Positions 6,576 to 14,414 are shown, counted from the first letter of the stretch. The stretch is DNA of 22,032 nucleotides from CAZRDB01 sp964598695 (GCA_964598695.1 CAZRDB010000068.1:1-22032), one strand, 5' to 3'. The notes: generated from the sequence alone by a model not told the origin. Program-made: numbers and translations.

Positions 6576-7899
6576 TCAGTACAGCGTCCAGTTGCGCCCC
6601 GTCCCCAGGCCGCGCCCGTTCGGCGCAGCGGCCTCCGAGGCGTAGACGTACACCGCCGTGTCGGTGTGGAGGACGATCTCCGGCCGGCCGTCGCCGTCCA
6701 TGTCGCCCACGAAGCCGAACGGTCCCGGATCTCCCCGAGCTGCCTCCCGCTCGCGGGCGAACCGGTCGAAGCCCTCGTCGTCGGGCGCCGTGAGCCGGGC
6801 GATGCACCGCCCCTCCCCATCGTAGACCCCGCGTGCGTTCGTGATCACCAGCTCGTCGAGCCCGTCGCCGTTCCAGTCGATCAGCCGGTGGTGGCGGCCG
6901 TAGCCGGTGACGTAGGTCCCGAAGTGGGCGCCCTCCGCGTCGATCAGCCAGGTCTCGGACTGCCCGTATGGCACGTGGTCGATGTCGACGGCGAGCTGCG
7001 GCCCCGGCAGGTCGGCGCGCAGACGTCCGGCATCGACCGACTCGAAGTGGCGGCCGCCGATCTCCCACAGCGCCCGGCCCGTCCCATCGAGCAGTGCCAC
7101 GAGGTTCGANNNNNNNNNNCGAACCGCAGCAGGTGACGAGGATCCGCGTCGCCTCGGGCGTCGGGCCGACGGAGACCGGCTCGGCCGCGTCGAGGTGGCC
7201 GATCCGTAGGTCGGTGGCCTCGGTCGCGTACGTCCAGCGCTCCGCGCCGTCGCTGTCGAGCACCGTGTAGCCGACGAGGACCTCGTCGCGGCCGTCCCCG
7301 TCGAGGTCGAGGGGTGTGGGGTGGTGGCACGTGAGGTAGCCCTCGGGCGCCTGCCAGGACCACAGGGGTCGCCACTCGGCGGTGTAGGCCCAGACCTTCG
7401 AGTAGCGCGTCTTGACGAGGAGATCGGTCGGACGGCCGCGGCCGGTGAGATCGGCGAAGGTGATGCAGTCGGCCACGGCGAGGCCCTCGGGCAGTGGGTG
7501 CCTCCGCAGCTCCCGCCCGGTCGCCCCCTCGAGCACGACGAGCCAGCCGGGCACGGAGAGGAAGACCTCGTCGCGGCCGTCGCCGTCGAGGTCGTAGGTC
7601 ACGAGAGGGACGTCGTACGCGAAGCCGCCGCGCCCCAGATCCGGCGCGCCCCAGCGCCACAGGACGGAACCGTCGAGGCGGTAGGCGATGGCGGAGGTGA
7701 CGGCCTGCTCGTCGTTGCGCGCCGCGACCAGCTCGGCTGTCCCATCTCCATCGAGGTCGCCCGCGACGACCCACTCGCCGGCGTACCGCGTGTCGAGCGT
7801 CACGGTATGGCGCGGCGCAACGGTCGGGCCCGGGAGATCGTCGGCGACCGCCCGGAAGCCGGGCTGGAGCATCGCGAGACTCGCAAGCAGCAGGTGCAT
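6576..7899 (-). CDS. Exported FG-GAP/VCBS beta-propeller protein, interrupted by an assembly gap
   Basis: ATG at 7899 has AGGAGG eight bases upstream. The short hydrophobic N-terminus (MHLLLASLAMLQPGFRA) suggests export. Calcium-binding FG-GAP/VCBS repeats are clear: DLDGDGTAE (48-56), DLDGDGRDE (103-111 and 198-206), DWNGDGLDE (337-345) and DMDGDGRPE (395-403). The 10 Ns shift the frame between residue 260 and the rest. Both contig ends carry the triplet TCG, and collapsing gap plus duplicate restores one frame reading CCGSNLVALLDG, about 436 residues in total. I therefore treat it as one intact gene. Such integrin-like propellers are cell-surface or secreted binding modules, and some polysaccharide lyases share the fold; no catalytic motif is seen. 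The gene lies 53 bp downstream of the GNAT gene on the same strand, probably in one operon. Confidence 0.75.
7110..7119. other. Scaffold gap (10 N) at a palindrome
   Basis: Ten Ns separate GGTTCGA (ending 7109) and CGAACC (starting 7120). Joining the flanks with a three-base overlap gives GGTTCGAACC, a perfect 10-bp palindrome, and restores the reading frame of the FG-GAP gene. The gap is therefore most likely an assembly artefact of zero or near-zero true length. Confidence 0.8.
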
Positions 7900-7952
7900 G
7901 GTGTGGGCCTCCTGTCGCGTGAAGCGGCCTCGCCGCCCGATGCCGCCTGCCC

Positions 7953-9179
7953 TCAGAACTTGTCGTAGCGGCAGTAGTAGTAGGGTCTTCGGGGGAACAG
8001 GGCGGCCAGCTCTTCGGTGCGGTCCGGCCCCTGCCACTCGATCTCCCGCTTGGCAGCGAGGTCGGCCGCGCTCTCGCGCCCGAGCAGCAGCTTGAGGAAG
8101 GTCGCGTGGGTCATCGTGAGGTCGGCCGGGCCCTTGTGGTCGGCAACGGCGAGCCCGGGGCGGGCCTCGAGCCGCGCGCAGCCGATCTCGGCATCGAGGG
8201 TCAGCGGCGTCAGCACGGCGAGGCCCGCGTCGGCCAGTCGCCGCTCCAGCTCCGGCGTCAGGGCGCGGAGCAGCCCCTCCAGGTCGATCACCCGGAACAT
8301 CGCGTGGTAGTCGTAGACCTCCTCGAGCGCCTCCTCCCCCCCGAGAGACGCGAGCGCCGGGTGGGCCTCGCCCATCCCGAGATCGACGAACGTCTTGCCC
8401 GCCGCATGGGCGGCGGCGAGGAACCGCTCCGCCAGCGGCGCGAGGCAGGCCTCCTCGCCCGGGAGCCAGCACAGTTCGTCGAGCGCGGCGCGATCCGGAC
8501 CGAGCTGCGCGATTCGCCCGCGGGCGTAGCCGCACAGCCTCCCGGCGCGCTCGGCGGCAATGCACGCGGCCGGGTCCTCGCCGAGGAACTCGCCAAGGGT
8601 CCAAGCGGGGTGGGCGCGCCAGTAGGCCTCGGTCCGCGCGAGCGGGGTGAGCCACCGGTCGGCCGCCGCCTCGTAGACGGGGGCCAGCTCGGGCAAGCCC
8701 TCGGGCACCGTCACCGGCCGCAGGACGTAGCCGCCGTCGCCGCCGCGGGGCGCCCAGTTCGCGAGTTGCAGCCGGCGGTCGGTGAGCGGGATCGTCCGCC
8801 ACCCGTAGGTCTCGTAGTAGTGGTTGATCCCCGTGTAGAGCTGCGAGAGGTGGTAGCCGGTGGCCCGCATGAAGGCGATCTGCTCCTCGAGCAGCCTGCC
8901 CGCGATGCCGCGACGGCGGAAGTCCGGGTGGGTGGCGACGTGGCCGATCCCGCCCATCGTGAGCGTCGCGCGCCCCACGCGCACGGGCCGGCAGTGGACC
9001 TGCACGTTGGCGACGAGGCGGCCGTTCTCCTCGGCGACGAACGTCCGGCCAAGGGCCCGCCACGGGTCCTCCTCGATGATCCGGCGGAAGAAGGTCCCGC
9101 CGCCGTCGAACACCAGCGCGAGCAGCGCGACCAGTTCCTCGATCTCCTCGGGACGGGCCGGGCGGAAGACGGTTCCCAT
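7953..9179 (-). CDS. GNAT family N-acetyltransferase (Eis-like size class)
   Basis: The start is set at ATG 9179 because AGGAG lies nine bases upstream; a TTG two codons earlier would be too close to that site. The product has 408 residues. The N-terminal GNAT domain shows the acetyl-CoA motif A, GHVATHPDFRRRGIAGRLLEE (79-99), with the pantetheine-binding R-x-x-G-x-A core RRGIAG. The length and the C-terminal end (FPRRPYYYCRYDKF) fit the Eis-like three-domain class: two GNAT-like folds and an SCP2-like C-terminal domain. These enzymes acetylate amines such as aminoglycosides, polyamines or protein lysines; the substrate is unknown here. The gene is followed at 53 bp by the FG-GAP gene. It is divergent from the URO-D-like gene across a 104-bp intergenic segment holding a 21-bp dyad. 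It is probably cytosolic. Confidence 0.8.
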   Translation of the reverse strand: MGTVFRPARPEEIEELVALLALVFDGGGTFFRRIIEEDPWRALGRTFVAEENGRLVANVQVHCRPVRVGRATLTMGGIGHVATHPDFRRRGIAGRLLEEQIAFMRATGYHLSQLYTGINHYYETYGWRTIPLTDRRLQLANWAPRGGDGGYVLRPVTVPEGLPELAPVYEAAADRWLTPLARTEAYWRAHPAWTLGEFLGEDPAACIAAERAGRLCGYARGRIAQLGPDRAALDELCWLPGEEACLAPLAERFLAAAHAAGKTFVDLGMGEAHPALASLGGEEALEEVYDYHAMFRVIDLEGLLRALTPELERRLADAGLAVLTPLTLDAEIGCARLEARPGLAVADHKGPADLTMTHATFLKLLLGRESAADLAAKREIEWQGPDRTEELAALFPRRPYYYCRYDKF

Positions 9180-9219
9180 CGACAATCTCTCCTGTCGCCA
9201 GTGGCTTCCGCTGCCAGGT

Positions 9220-9240
9220 GTTCCGCATTGAATGCAGAAC
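9220..9240. promoter_or_regulatory. 21-bp near-perfect dyad in divergent promoter (operator-like)
   Basis: GTTCCGCATT (9220-9229), a central G, and AATGCAGAAC (9231-9240) form an inverted repeat matching at 9 of 10 positions. A further copy of the half-site core CCGCATT occurs at 9253-9259, 30 bp away. The dyad lies between the divergent GNAT (start 9179) and URO-D-like (start 9284) genes. Size and symmetry are typical of a LacI/ROK-type operator, but no regulator is encoded nearby. Confidence 0.5.
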
Positions 9241-9283
9241 CCCTATCGTCTGCCGCATTCTGTCGGTCAGGGAGGAACACCGC

Positions 9284-10348
9284 ATGACGTCACGCGAGCG
9301 CTTTCTGGCGATCATGAACTACGAGCCCGTCGACCGGATGCCGGTCTACCACTGGGCCGAGTGGGGCGAGACGGCCGAGCGCTGGGAGCGCGAGGGCCTG
9401 GCGCGCGACGCCGACCGCCACGCGCACTTCGGAACCGAGCCGATGCCGTGGAACATCCCGATCAACCAAGGCCTCTTCCCGCGCTTCGAGGAGGAGACGA
9501 TCGAGGAGACCGCGGAGTACCGCATCTTCCGGCAGGGCGACGGCGTGGTCGCCCAGCACTGGAAGGGCAAGAGCAGCATCCCGCACTACATCGACTTCCT
9601 GCTGCGCGACCGCGCGTCGTGGCCGGAGTACAAGAAGCGGCTCCAGCCCGACCCGGCCCGCATCCCGGCCGACCTCGACGCGCACATCGAGCGGCTCAAC
9701 GCGTACGGCGGAGCGATCAGCGTTCCCTGCGCGGCTCTCGGCGGGTGGATTCGCGACTGGATGGGCGTCGAGAACCTCGCCTACTGCCAGGGTGATGACC
9801 CGGACCTCCTGTTCGAGATGTGCGACACGCTGGCCGATCTCGTGTGTTGGACGCTCGACCAGACGCTGCCGAGGATCCGGGCCGATCTCGGCTGGGGCTG
9901 GGAGGACATCTGCGGCCGGAGCGGCCCGCTGATCAGCCCCTGGGCGTGGGAGCAGTGTGTCGTGCCGGCCTACAAGAAGATCTCGGCGAAGCTGCGGGAG
10001 TACGGGACGAACCTGTACCTGGTGGACTGCGACGGCTACATCGACGACCTCGTGCCCGGCTGGCTCGAGGGCGGCGTCAACATCATGTTCCCGATCGAGA
10101 TCGGGGTGTGGGACGCCGACCCGATGGACTACCGCAACCGGTACGGCCGCGAGCTGCGGGTCTTCGGCGGGATCGACAAGCGCCAGATCGCCAAGGGCGC
10201 GGCCGCGACCGACGCCGAGATCGAGCGCCGCAAGCCGATCATGCGCGCCGGCGGTTTCGTGCCGCTGCCCGACCACCTGATCATCCCGGAGACCTCGCTC
10301 GCCGACTACACGTACTACATCGAGCAGATGAAGAGACTGGAGCTGTAG
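9284..10348 (+). CDS. Uroporphyrinogen decarboxylase-like (URO-D superfamily) protein, not HemE
   Basis: ATG at 9284 follows GGAGG by nine bases and begins MTSRERFLAIMNYEPVDRMPVY, giving 354 residues, standard for the URO-D fold. The superfamily signature is seen in VDCDGYIDDLVPGWLEGGVNIMFPIE, GGIDKRQIAKG and GGFVPLPDHLIIPETS. After PVDRMPV the HemE catalytic motif (WMMRQAGRY) is absent and replaced by YHWAEWGET. Haem synthesis is therefore unlikely. Many such paralogues, including the corrinoid-linked methyltransferases MtaA/CmuA and numerous uncharacterised ones, occur in Armatimonadota-like genomes. The ligand and reaction are unknown. The gene is divergent from the GNAT/FG-GAP operon, shares the dyad-bearing intergenic region with it, and ends at a strong terminator shared with the chemoreceptor gene. 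It is probably cytosolic. Confidence 0.85.
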   Translation: MTSRERFLAIMNYEPVDRMPVYHWAEWGETAERWEREGLARDADRHAHFGTEPMPWNIPINQGLFPRFEEETIEETAEYRIFRQGDGVVAQHWKGKSSIPHYIDFLLRDRASWPEYKKRLQPDPARIPADLDAHIERLNAYGGAISVPCAALGGWIRDWMGVENLAYCQGDDPDLLFEMCDTLADLVCWTLDQTLPRIRADLGWGWEDICGRSGPLISPWAWEQCVVPAYKKISAKLREYGTNLYLVDCDGYIDDLVPGWLEGGVNIMFPIEIGVWDADPMDYRNRYGRELRVFGGIDKRQIAKGAAATDAEIERRKPIMRAGGFVPLPDHLIIPETSLADYTYYIEQMKRLEL

Positions 10349-10349
10349 C

Positions 10350-10367
10350 GGCGCCGCAGGAGGCGCC
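10350..10367 (+). terminator. Small hairpin after the URO-D-like gene
   Basis: Two GGCGCC hexamers (10350-10355 and 10362-10367) can pair with a six-base loop, two bases past the stop codon. It is a weak element by itself and sits just before the major bidirectional terminator. Confidence 0.35.
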
Positions 10368-10387
10368 CCCCTGGCCGGCATCCGCGC

Positions 10388-10428
10388 CCGCCCCCCCTCC
10401 CGCTCGGAGCGACACGGAGGGGGGGCGG
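10388..10428. terminator. Bidirectional terminator, 13-bp stem
   Basis: Bases 10388-10400 (CCG, seven C, TCC) pair perfectly with 10416-10428 (GGA, seven G, CGG). The 15-base loop contains a small inner stem CGCT/AGCG. It lies between the convergent URO-D-like and chemoreceptor stop codons and would serve both strands. Confidence 0.7.
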
Positions 10429-10437
10429 ACGGCACGG

Positions 10438-12063
10438 CTACGTCCCCAGGCGCTCGGCGGTCACGAGAAGTGCGTCGGCCAGGCGCGCCAACTCCTCAGC
10501 CGAGGCCGAGACCTCCTCGAAGGTCGCGTTCATCTCCTCGGTCGCGGCCGAGACCTCCTGCGTGATCGCCGAGACCTCGGTTGCGCTCGTCTGCGTCTCC
10601 TGGACGGCGGCGCCCATCGCGTCGAACTCCGCAACGACATCGCCGACCTGGTCGGCGGCCTGCGACAGCGCGCCGGCCGATCCCTCGGCATCACGGACCC
10701 GCTCGGTGACCTGGGCCTGGATCGTGTGCACGAGCGACGAGATCCCACCGGTCGCCTGTGCCGCTTGCTCGGCCAGCTTCCGCACCTCCTGCGCGACCAC
10801 CGCGAAGCCCCGACCGTGCTCGCCGGCCCGAGCGGCCTCGATGGCGGCGTTGAGGGCGAGCAGGTTGGTCTGCTGCGAGACCCCGTCGATCACCTGGGTG
10901 ATCCCGCCGATCTCGTCGGCACGGCCGCTCAGGTCGCGCATCCCACCGACGAGCCCCTCGGCGCTGTCGCGGACACCCGCCATGCGCGAGACGGCGTCGC
11001 GCGCGCTCGAGATGCTGCGAGTGGCGCGGTCGGCGACATCGCCCGAGCGGGCCGCGATGCCCTCCATCTCGCGGGCGATCCGTTCTACCGACTGCGCGAC
11101 CTGCTCGGCGACCAGGGCCACGTCCTTGAGGCTGCGCGAGACATCCTGGCTGGCCCGCGCGATCGAGCCCGAGGCCTCGCGCACCTGACGCTCGATCTCG
11201 ATCTCCTTCGTGATGTCGCGGATCAGCTCGAATCCGCCGATGACCTTCCCCGACGAGTCACGGATCGCCGCCGCACTCACGACCACCGGGATCTCCTGGT
11301 CGGCGCGGTTGCGCACCGTCACGCGCGCCCCGGAGATCGCCTCACCAGTGCGCATGGAGTGCCGAATGGCGCACGCGGAGTCGCAGATGCTCGCGCGGAA
11401 GGTCTCGCGGCACTGCATCTTGCCCACGACCTCCCCGACGCTGTAGCCGATCGCCTGCGCGCAGGCCTCGTTCATGTAGGTGACGACGAGGTTCTCGTCC
11501 ACGATGAAGAACGGGTCGGTGATCCCCCGGATCACGCTCTGGGCGTACTCCTCCCGATCGGCGATCGCCTGCTCGCGCGCGACATCCGCGCTCACGTCGC
11601 GAACGATCTCCATCCCGCCGAGGACGGTGCCGTCCGACGCGACCAGCGGCGAGGCGCTCACAATGATGGGGACCTCGCCTCCCTTCTTCGTCCGCATCGT
11701 GGCCCGGGTTCCCGTCACGCAGCAGGCGGTGGCCATGCAGCCCTTGAGCGCGCACTGGGTCTCACAGATGTCGGCCGCGAAGACCTCGCGACAGGAGCGC
11801 TTGCCGACGACCTCGGCCGGCGAGAGCCCCACGGCCTTGGCGCAGGCCTCATTCATGTAGACGATCGTGAGGTCGCGGTTGGCGACGAACATGGGGTCGC
11901 ACACCCCGCGGACGATTGCGGCGAGGACCTCCTCTGCTGCGGCAAGCTCCTGGAGGCGCCGCTTGTCCCATACGGCCCCGTTGCCGCTTCCCGTCAGCAG
12001 TGGCGCCAGCGCGTCCACTGCGGCCTGCCGTGCCCGTACGTGGCCATCCCGAGTGCCCTGCAT
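10438..12063 (-). CDS. Soluble PAS-PAS methyl-accepting chemotaxis protein
   Basis: The start is placed at ATG 12063 because GGGGAGG lies six bases upstream; the frame is open to an ATG at 12090. The 541-residue product has no membrane segment. Two PAS domains are visible at about 45-160 and 170-287, each with V.YMNEAC, a GK..C segment and an RD..KE or RD.SAD type end. The C-terminal half is a chemoreceptor signalling coiled coil with the conserved tip around QQTNLLALNAAIEAARAGE (397-415), then GRGFAVVAQEVRKLAEQ. The tip binds CheA/CheW, so the protein likely controls flagellar or pilus-based behaviour from the cytosol. No C-terminal CheR/CheB tether pentapeptide is seen. Both PAS domains carry cysteines with identical spacing: C74, C91, C100, C104 and C201, C218, C227, C231. 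The first adds C109, C114 and C115. This suggests redox or metal sensing. No other chemotaxis gene is in the window. Confidence 0.92.
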   Translation of the reverse strand: MQGTRDGHVRARQAAVDALAPLLTGSGNGAVWDKRRLQELAAAEEVLAAIVRGVCDPMFVANRDLTIVYMNEACAKAVGLSPAEVVGKRSCREVFAADICETQCALKGCMATACCVTGTRATMRTKKGGEVPIIVSASPLVASDGTVLGGMEIVRDVSADVAREQAIADREEYAQSVIRGITDPFFIVDENLVVTYMNEACAQAIGYSVGEVVGKMQCRETFRASICDSACAIRHSMRTGEAISGARVTVRNRADQEIPVVVSAAAIRDSSGKVIGGFELIRDITKEIEIERQVREASGSIARASQDVSRSLKDVALVAEQVAQSVERIAREMEGIAARSGDVADRATRSISSARDAVSRMAGVRDSAEGLVGGMRDLSGRADEIGGITQVIDGVSQQTNLLALNAAIEAARAGEHGRGFAVVAQEVRKLAEQAAQATGGISSLVHTIQAQVTERVRDAEGSAGALSQAADQVGDVVAEFDAMGAAVQETQTSATEVSAITQEVSAATEEMNATFEEVSASAEELARLADALLVTAERLGT

Positions 12064-12120
12064 GTGTTTCCTCCCCATCGAAGCGCGCATCCCTGGTCAC
12101 TGCCGCGACGTGCCCGATCC

Positions 12121-12217
12121 GAATCGCGATTCCACTCGCAGATGGGCCATCCTCCCCGAGTGCTGCCGGCCCTTGGGCCCGGGCGCACTCAGGTGCGCCC
12201 GGGTTGCACCCGGGTGC
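12121..12217. promoter_or_regulatory. Three dyads in the chemoreceptor/membrane-protein divergent region
   Basis: GAATCGCGATTC at 12121-12132 is a perfect 12-bp palindrome. Bases 12178-12188 and 12193-12203 form a perfect 11-bp inverted repeat around TCAG. GCACCCGGGTGC at 12206-12217 is another perfect 12-bp palindrome. All three lie in the 227 bp between the divergent starts at 12063 and 12291. The first resembles a protein-binding site; the other two could be operator sites or a hairpin in the leader of the plus-strand gene. The rest of the segment shows no gene. Confidence 0.45.
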
Positions 12218-12290
12218 CCCAGGTCGCGGTCCCAGGTCGTCGTGGCCGGCGCCCCTTGGGGCTACTCTCTGCCCCAGGGAGGTGGTGGCG

Positions 12291-12749
12291 ATGCAGATGA
12301 GCATGCCCCCCGAGCAGGCGGAGCAGTGGTGCAGAACCATGAACGAGCTGGCGCTCGCCTGCACGGCCGGCGGTGGCCTCGCCATGCTCACCGCGTTGGC
12401 CTGCGTCCACGTCTGGATCTACCGCACGGAGCTCGGCTGGCGTCGAGGGGTGGCCGTCCGGCTGTCCGCCGTCTCGCTGTCGGCCGGCGCCGCCGCCGGG
12501 ATCCTCGCGGCGTGGGTGGTGGCTCTCGCGGCGCCGTCAGCTCGCTGGCTTGCCTTCGGCGCGGCCGTCGTCACATCGGTGGTCATCGATGCACCGCTCG
12601 CCATCTACGTCGCTCGACGCCTTGGGCTCAATGACCCGAGGCTCCGCACCGTCGCGTGGACCGCCGCGGCGGGCAGCCGGCTCGCGGCCATCGTGGCGTT
12701 GCCGGTGGGGTACTACGCCGGGCTCGTGGCCGTCTTTGCCGCCGGATGA
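12291..12749 (+). CDS. Hypothetical four-helix integral membrane protein
   Basis: ATG at 12291 is preceded by GGGAGGTGG and gives 152 residues. The frame is open far upstream, but that part has no membrane character and lacks a ribosome site. Four hydrophobic segments are seen at about residues 20-43, 57-80, 85-108 and 127-150, separated by short charged loops (RTELGWRRG, RRLGLNDPRLR). No family motif was recognised. The Cys and Met content near the N-terminus (MQMSMPPEQAEQWCRTM) is notable but not a known metal motif. The gene is divergent from the chemoreceptor and shares a dyad-rich intergenic region with it; a sensory or energy-related link is only speculation. Its location is the cytoplasmic membrane. 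Confidence 0.7.
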   Translation: MQMSMPPEQAEQWCRTMNELALACTAGGGLAMLTALACVHVWIYRTELGWRRGVAVRLSAVSLSAGAAAGILAAWVVALAAPSARWLAFGAAVVTSVVIDAPLAIYVARRLGLNDPRLRTVAWTAAAGSRLAAIVALPVGYYAGLVAVFAAG

Positions 12750-12895
12750 CGGGACACCCTCTCCGTGCCTGTCCGCCGCCGCTTCCTCCTGTCGGCCACG
12801 CCCCGACGGCCCTGAGGGTGCTTGGCCCCGGCGGGGCCGAGCACGTCACGAAGGGGGAAGTCGGACCGCTGGTGGCGCGTTGGGCGGGCTCCCGC

Positions 12896-12915
12896 GGGCG
12901 AGTGGCCACTCGCCC
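12896..12915. repeat. 20-bp perfect palindrome, REP-like
   Basis: GGGCGAGTGGCCACTCGCCC is a perfect 20-bp palindrome, followed by CTACC. It lies in the 294-bp convergent gap between the membrane-protein and transglutaminase genes. A GC-rich palindrome flanked by CCCCTAC is the typical appearance of short interspersed palindromic elements (REP-like) that abound in some bacterial genomes. It could also act as a bidirectional terminator. Only one copy is in this window. Confidence 0.5.
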
Positions 12916-12972
12916 CTACCAGGTCCGCATAGGCCTGTGCCCTCGGCTCGGCGACGACGCCGCACTCGGGGC

Positions 12973-13043
12973 GTGGGGCCGCGCCCGTCGCGACGCCGCC
13001 GGGGCGTCTCGCCAGGGACACGGCCCCACCTACAGCCGGTAGG
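12973..13043 (-). terminator. Nested hairpins downstream of the transglutaminase gene
   Basis: CCTAC and GTAGG (13029-13033 and 13039-13043) form a hairpin immediately after the stop codon on the minus strand. Beyond it, GTGGGGCCG (12973-12981) pairs with CGGCCCCAC (13021-13029), enclosing GACGCC/GGCGTC (12992-12997 with 13003-13008). There is no U tract, so the termination role is tentative. The remaining 12750-12972 holds only the 20-bp palindrome and a smaller GGCCCC/GGGGCC stem at 12824-12838; no gene is seen there. Confidence 0.4.
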
Positions 13044-14414
13044 CTACAGCTCGCAGTACGGCGTCACGCCGAGCAGCCTGCCCTCGATCTTCGTGAAGCC
13101 CTGCATCGACCACTCGTAGGGGAGGATCGGGTTGCCGAGGTGGCCGACGTTGTGGAAGCGGAGGTAGACGCCGAGGTCGCGCTGCGTCGCGCCGAAGGAG
13201 CCGTAGCCGAGGCCGTCCAGCTCGACCCAGCCGAGGGGGTGGAGGTAGACCTCGACCCAGCCGTGCGAGCCGCCGCATGCGACGGTCTCGTCGTTGGGGC
13301 CGTTCCAGCCGAAGACCTCGCCGCCGACGATCCGGGCGGGGATGCCGGCCGCGCGGCACAGGGCGACGATCACGACGCTGTAGTGGTGGCAGACGCCGAA
13401 GTGCTGGATGAGCAGCCCCTCGGAGTCCTGCGTCCGGTTGTCGATGTAGCGGAAGTTGTCGCGCATCCAGCGCATGATGTGGTCGATGGTCTCGTAGTGC
13501 GTCGCCCCGCGCAGCTCCGCGATCAGGCTCTTGCACTGCGGGCCGAAGGGGTCGATCGGGCAGTCGTCCGACTTGCCGAGGTACTCGTGGGCCACGGCGG
13601 CGGGGACATGGCCCTTGACCGTCTTCCGCAGCGTCGCGAGCGGGTAGGTGCCGGGCCGCACGACGCAGTCCGTGCGGATGACGACCGGGGCGCCCTTGGT
13701 GTAGCGCACGCGCAGGTAGTCGACCTCGCGCGACTGGACGCGCGTCGGCTCGGCCACGCCGGAGAGGACCTCGTACCGCACGTCCTGCCGCGGGTGGCGC
13801 ATCTGCGGGAGCCGCACCCACAGGAGGTTCCCGGGGTGGTCGAGGCCGTCGGTCTCAGCGGTCCAGGTGACCGAGATCCGCTTCACGCCGAACATCCCGA
13901 GCCAGCCGAGGTGGACGTCGCGGAGCGCCGGCAGCGCCGGGTTGTCGCGACGGATCCCGATCCGGCCGGCGCTGCGGAGGACCCGTGTCGTCAGCTCGGC
14001 ATCGTGTACCCCGAGGGCGGAGTCGCCGAGTTGGGCGAGGGTCCACGGCGTCTCTCCATGGCGGCCGATGTTCGCGCGCGCCACCTGGAGCGACTCCTCG
14101 AACTCGCCCGCGCGCTTGAGCGACCAGGCGAGGCTGCGCCAGGCGTACTCCGTGCCCTCCCACTCGGCGAGCGCCTTGCGGATCGCCGCCGCCATGCCGG
14201 CCATGTCGCCCGTCTTCTTGCAGGCATCGGCCTCGGCCATGAGCCGCGTGTACGCCGCGGGCTCGGCCTGGGCCGCGGGGACGCGGCTCGCGAGCAGGCC
14301 GGCGGCGCCGCAGGCCGCGAGGCGGAGGAAGCCGCGACGGCTCGGGGCCGGGGCGTCAGGCGCGGTGGGGGCTAAGAGACTCTCGCTTGCGGTGCGGTCG
14401 GTCATGGTTCCCAT
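13044..14414 (-). CDS. Tat-exported transglutaminase-like (papain-fold) protein
   Basis: The start is taken at ATG 14414, five bases after GGGAG; an in-frame ATG at 14405 is also possible. The product has 456 residues. A twin-arginine signal is clear: SRRGFLRLAACGAAGLLAS (25-43), with a likely cleavage site after AAQA (47-50). Residues about 55-150 are helical and TPR-like (AWRSLAWSLKRAGEFEESLQVAR). The transglutaminase core is C-terminal with the usual triad: Cys342 in FGVCHHYSVV, His384 in GGSHGWVEVYL and Asp400 in GWVELDG. Bacterial members are mostly cysteine proteases or amidases acting on peptides or glycans outside the cytosol; the substrate is unknown. The Tat signal implies folding before export. 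The gene is divergent from the oxidoreductase gene across the candidate ncRNA locus. Confidence 0.88.
   Translation of the reverse strand: MGTMTDRTASESLLAPTAPDAPAPSRRGFLRLAACGAAGLLASRVPAAQAEPAAYTRLMAEADACKKTGDMAGMAAAIRKALAEWEGTEYAWRSLAWSLKRAGEFEESLQVARANIGRHGETPWTLAQLGDSALGVHDAELTTRVLRSAGRIGIRRDNPALPALRDVHLGWLGMFGVKRISVTWTAETDGLDHPGNLLWVRLPQMRHPRQDVRYEVLSGVAEPTRVQSREVDYLRVRYTKGAPVVIRTDCVVRPGTYPLATLRKTVKGHVPAAVAHEYLGKSDDCPIDPFGPQCKSLIAELRGATHYETIDHIMRWMRDNFRYIDNRTQDSEGLLIQHFGVCHHYSVVIVALCRAAGIPARIVGGEVFGWNGPNDETVACGGSHGWVEVYLHPLGWVELDGLGYGSFGATQRDLGVYLRFHNVGHLGNPILPYEWSMQGFTKIEGRLLGVTPYCEL

Noticed and set aside
6576..7899. FG-GAP gene as a pseudogene with a frameshift
   Set aside because: The frame change coincides exactly with the N gap and disappears when the duplicated triplet and Ns are collapsed.
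9284..10348. Assignment as HemE (haem biosynthesis)
   Set aside because: The RQAGRY substrate-binding motif after PVDR.PV is absent.
9820..12300. Very long plus-strand open frame across the chemoreceptor and URO-D-like genes
   Set aside because: It is antisense or out of frame to two clear genes, has arginine/alanine/aspartate-rich composition and results from the high GC content.
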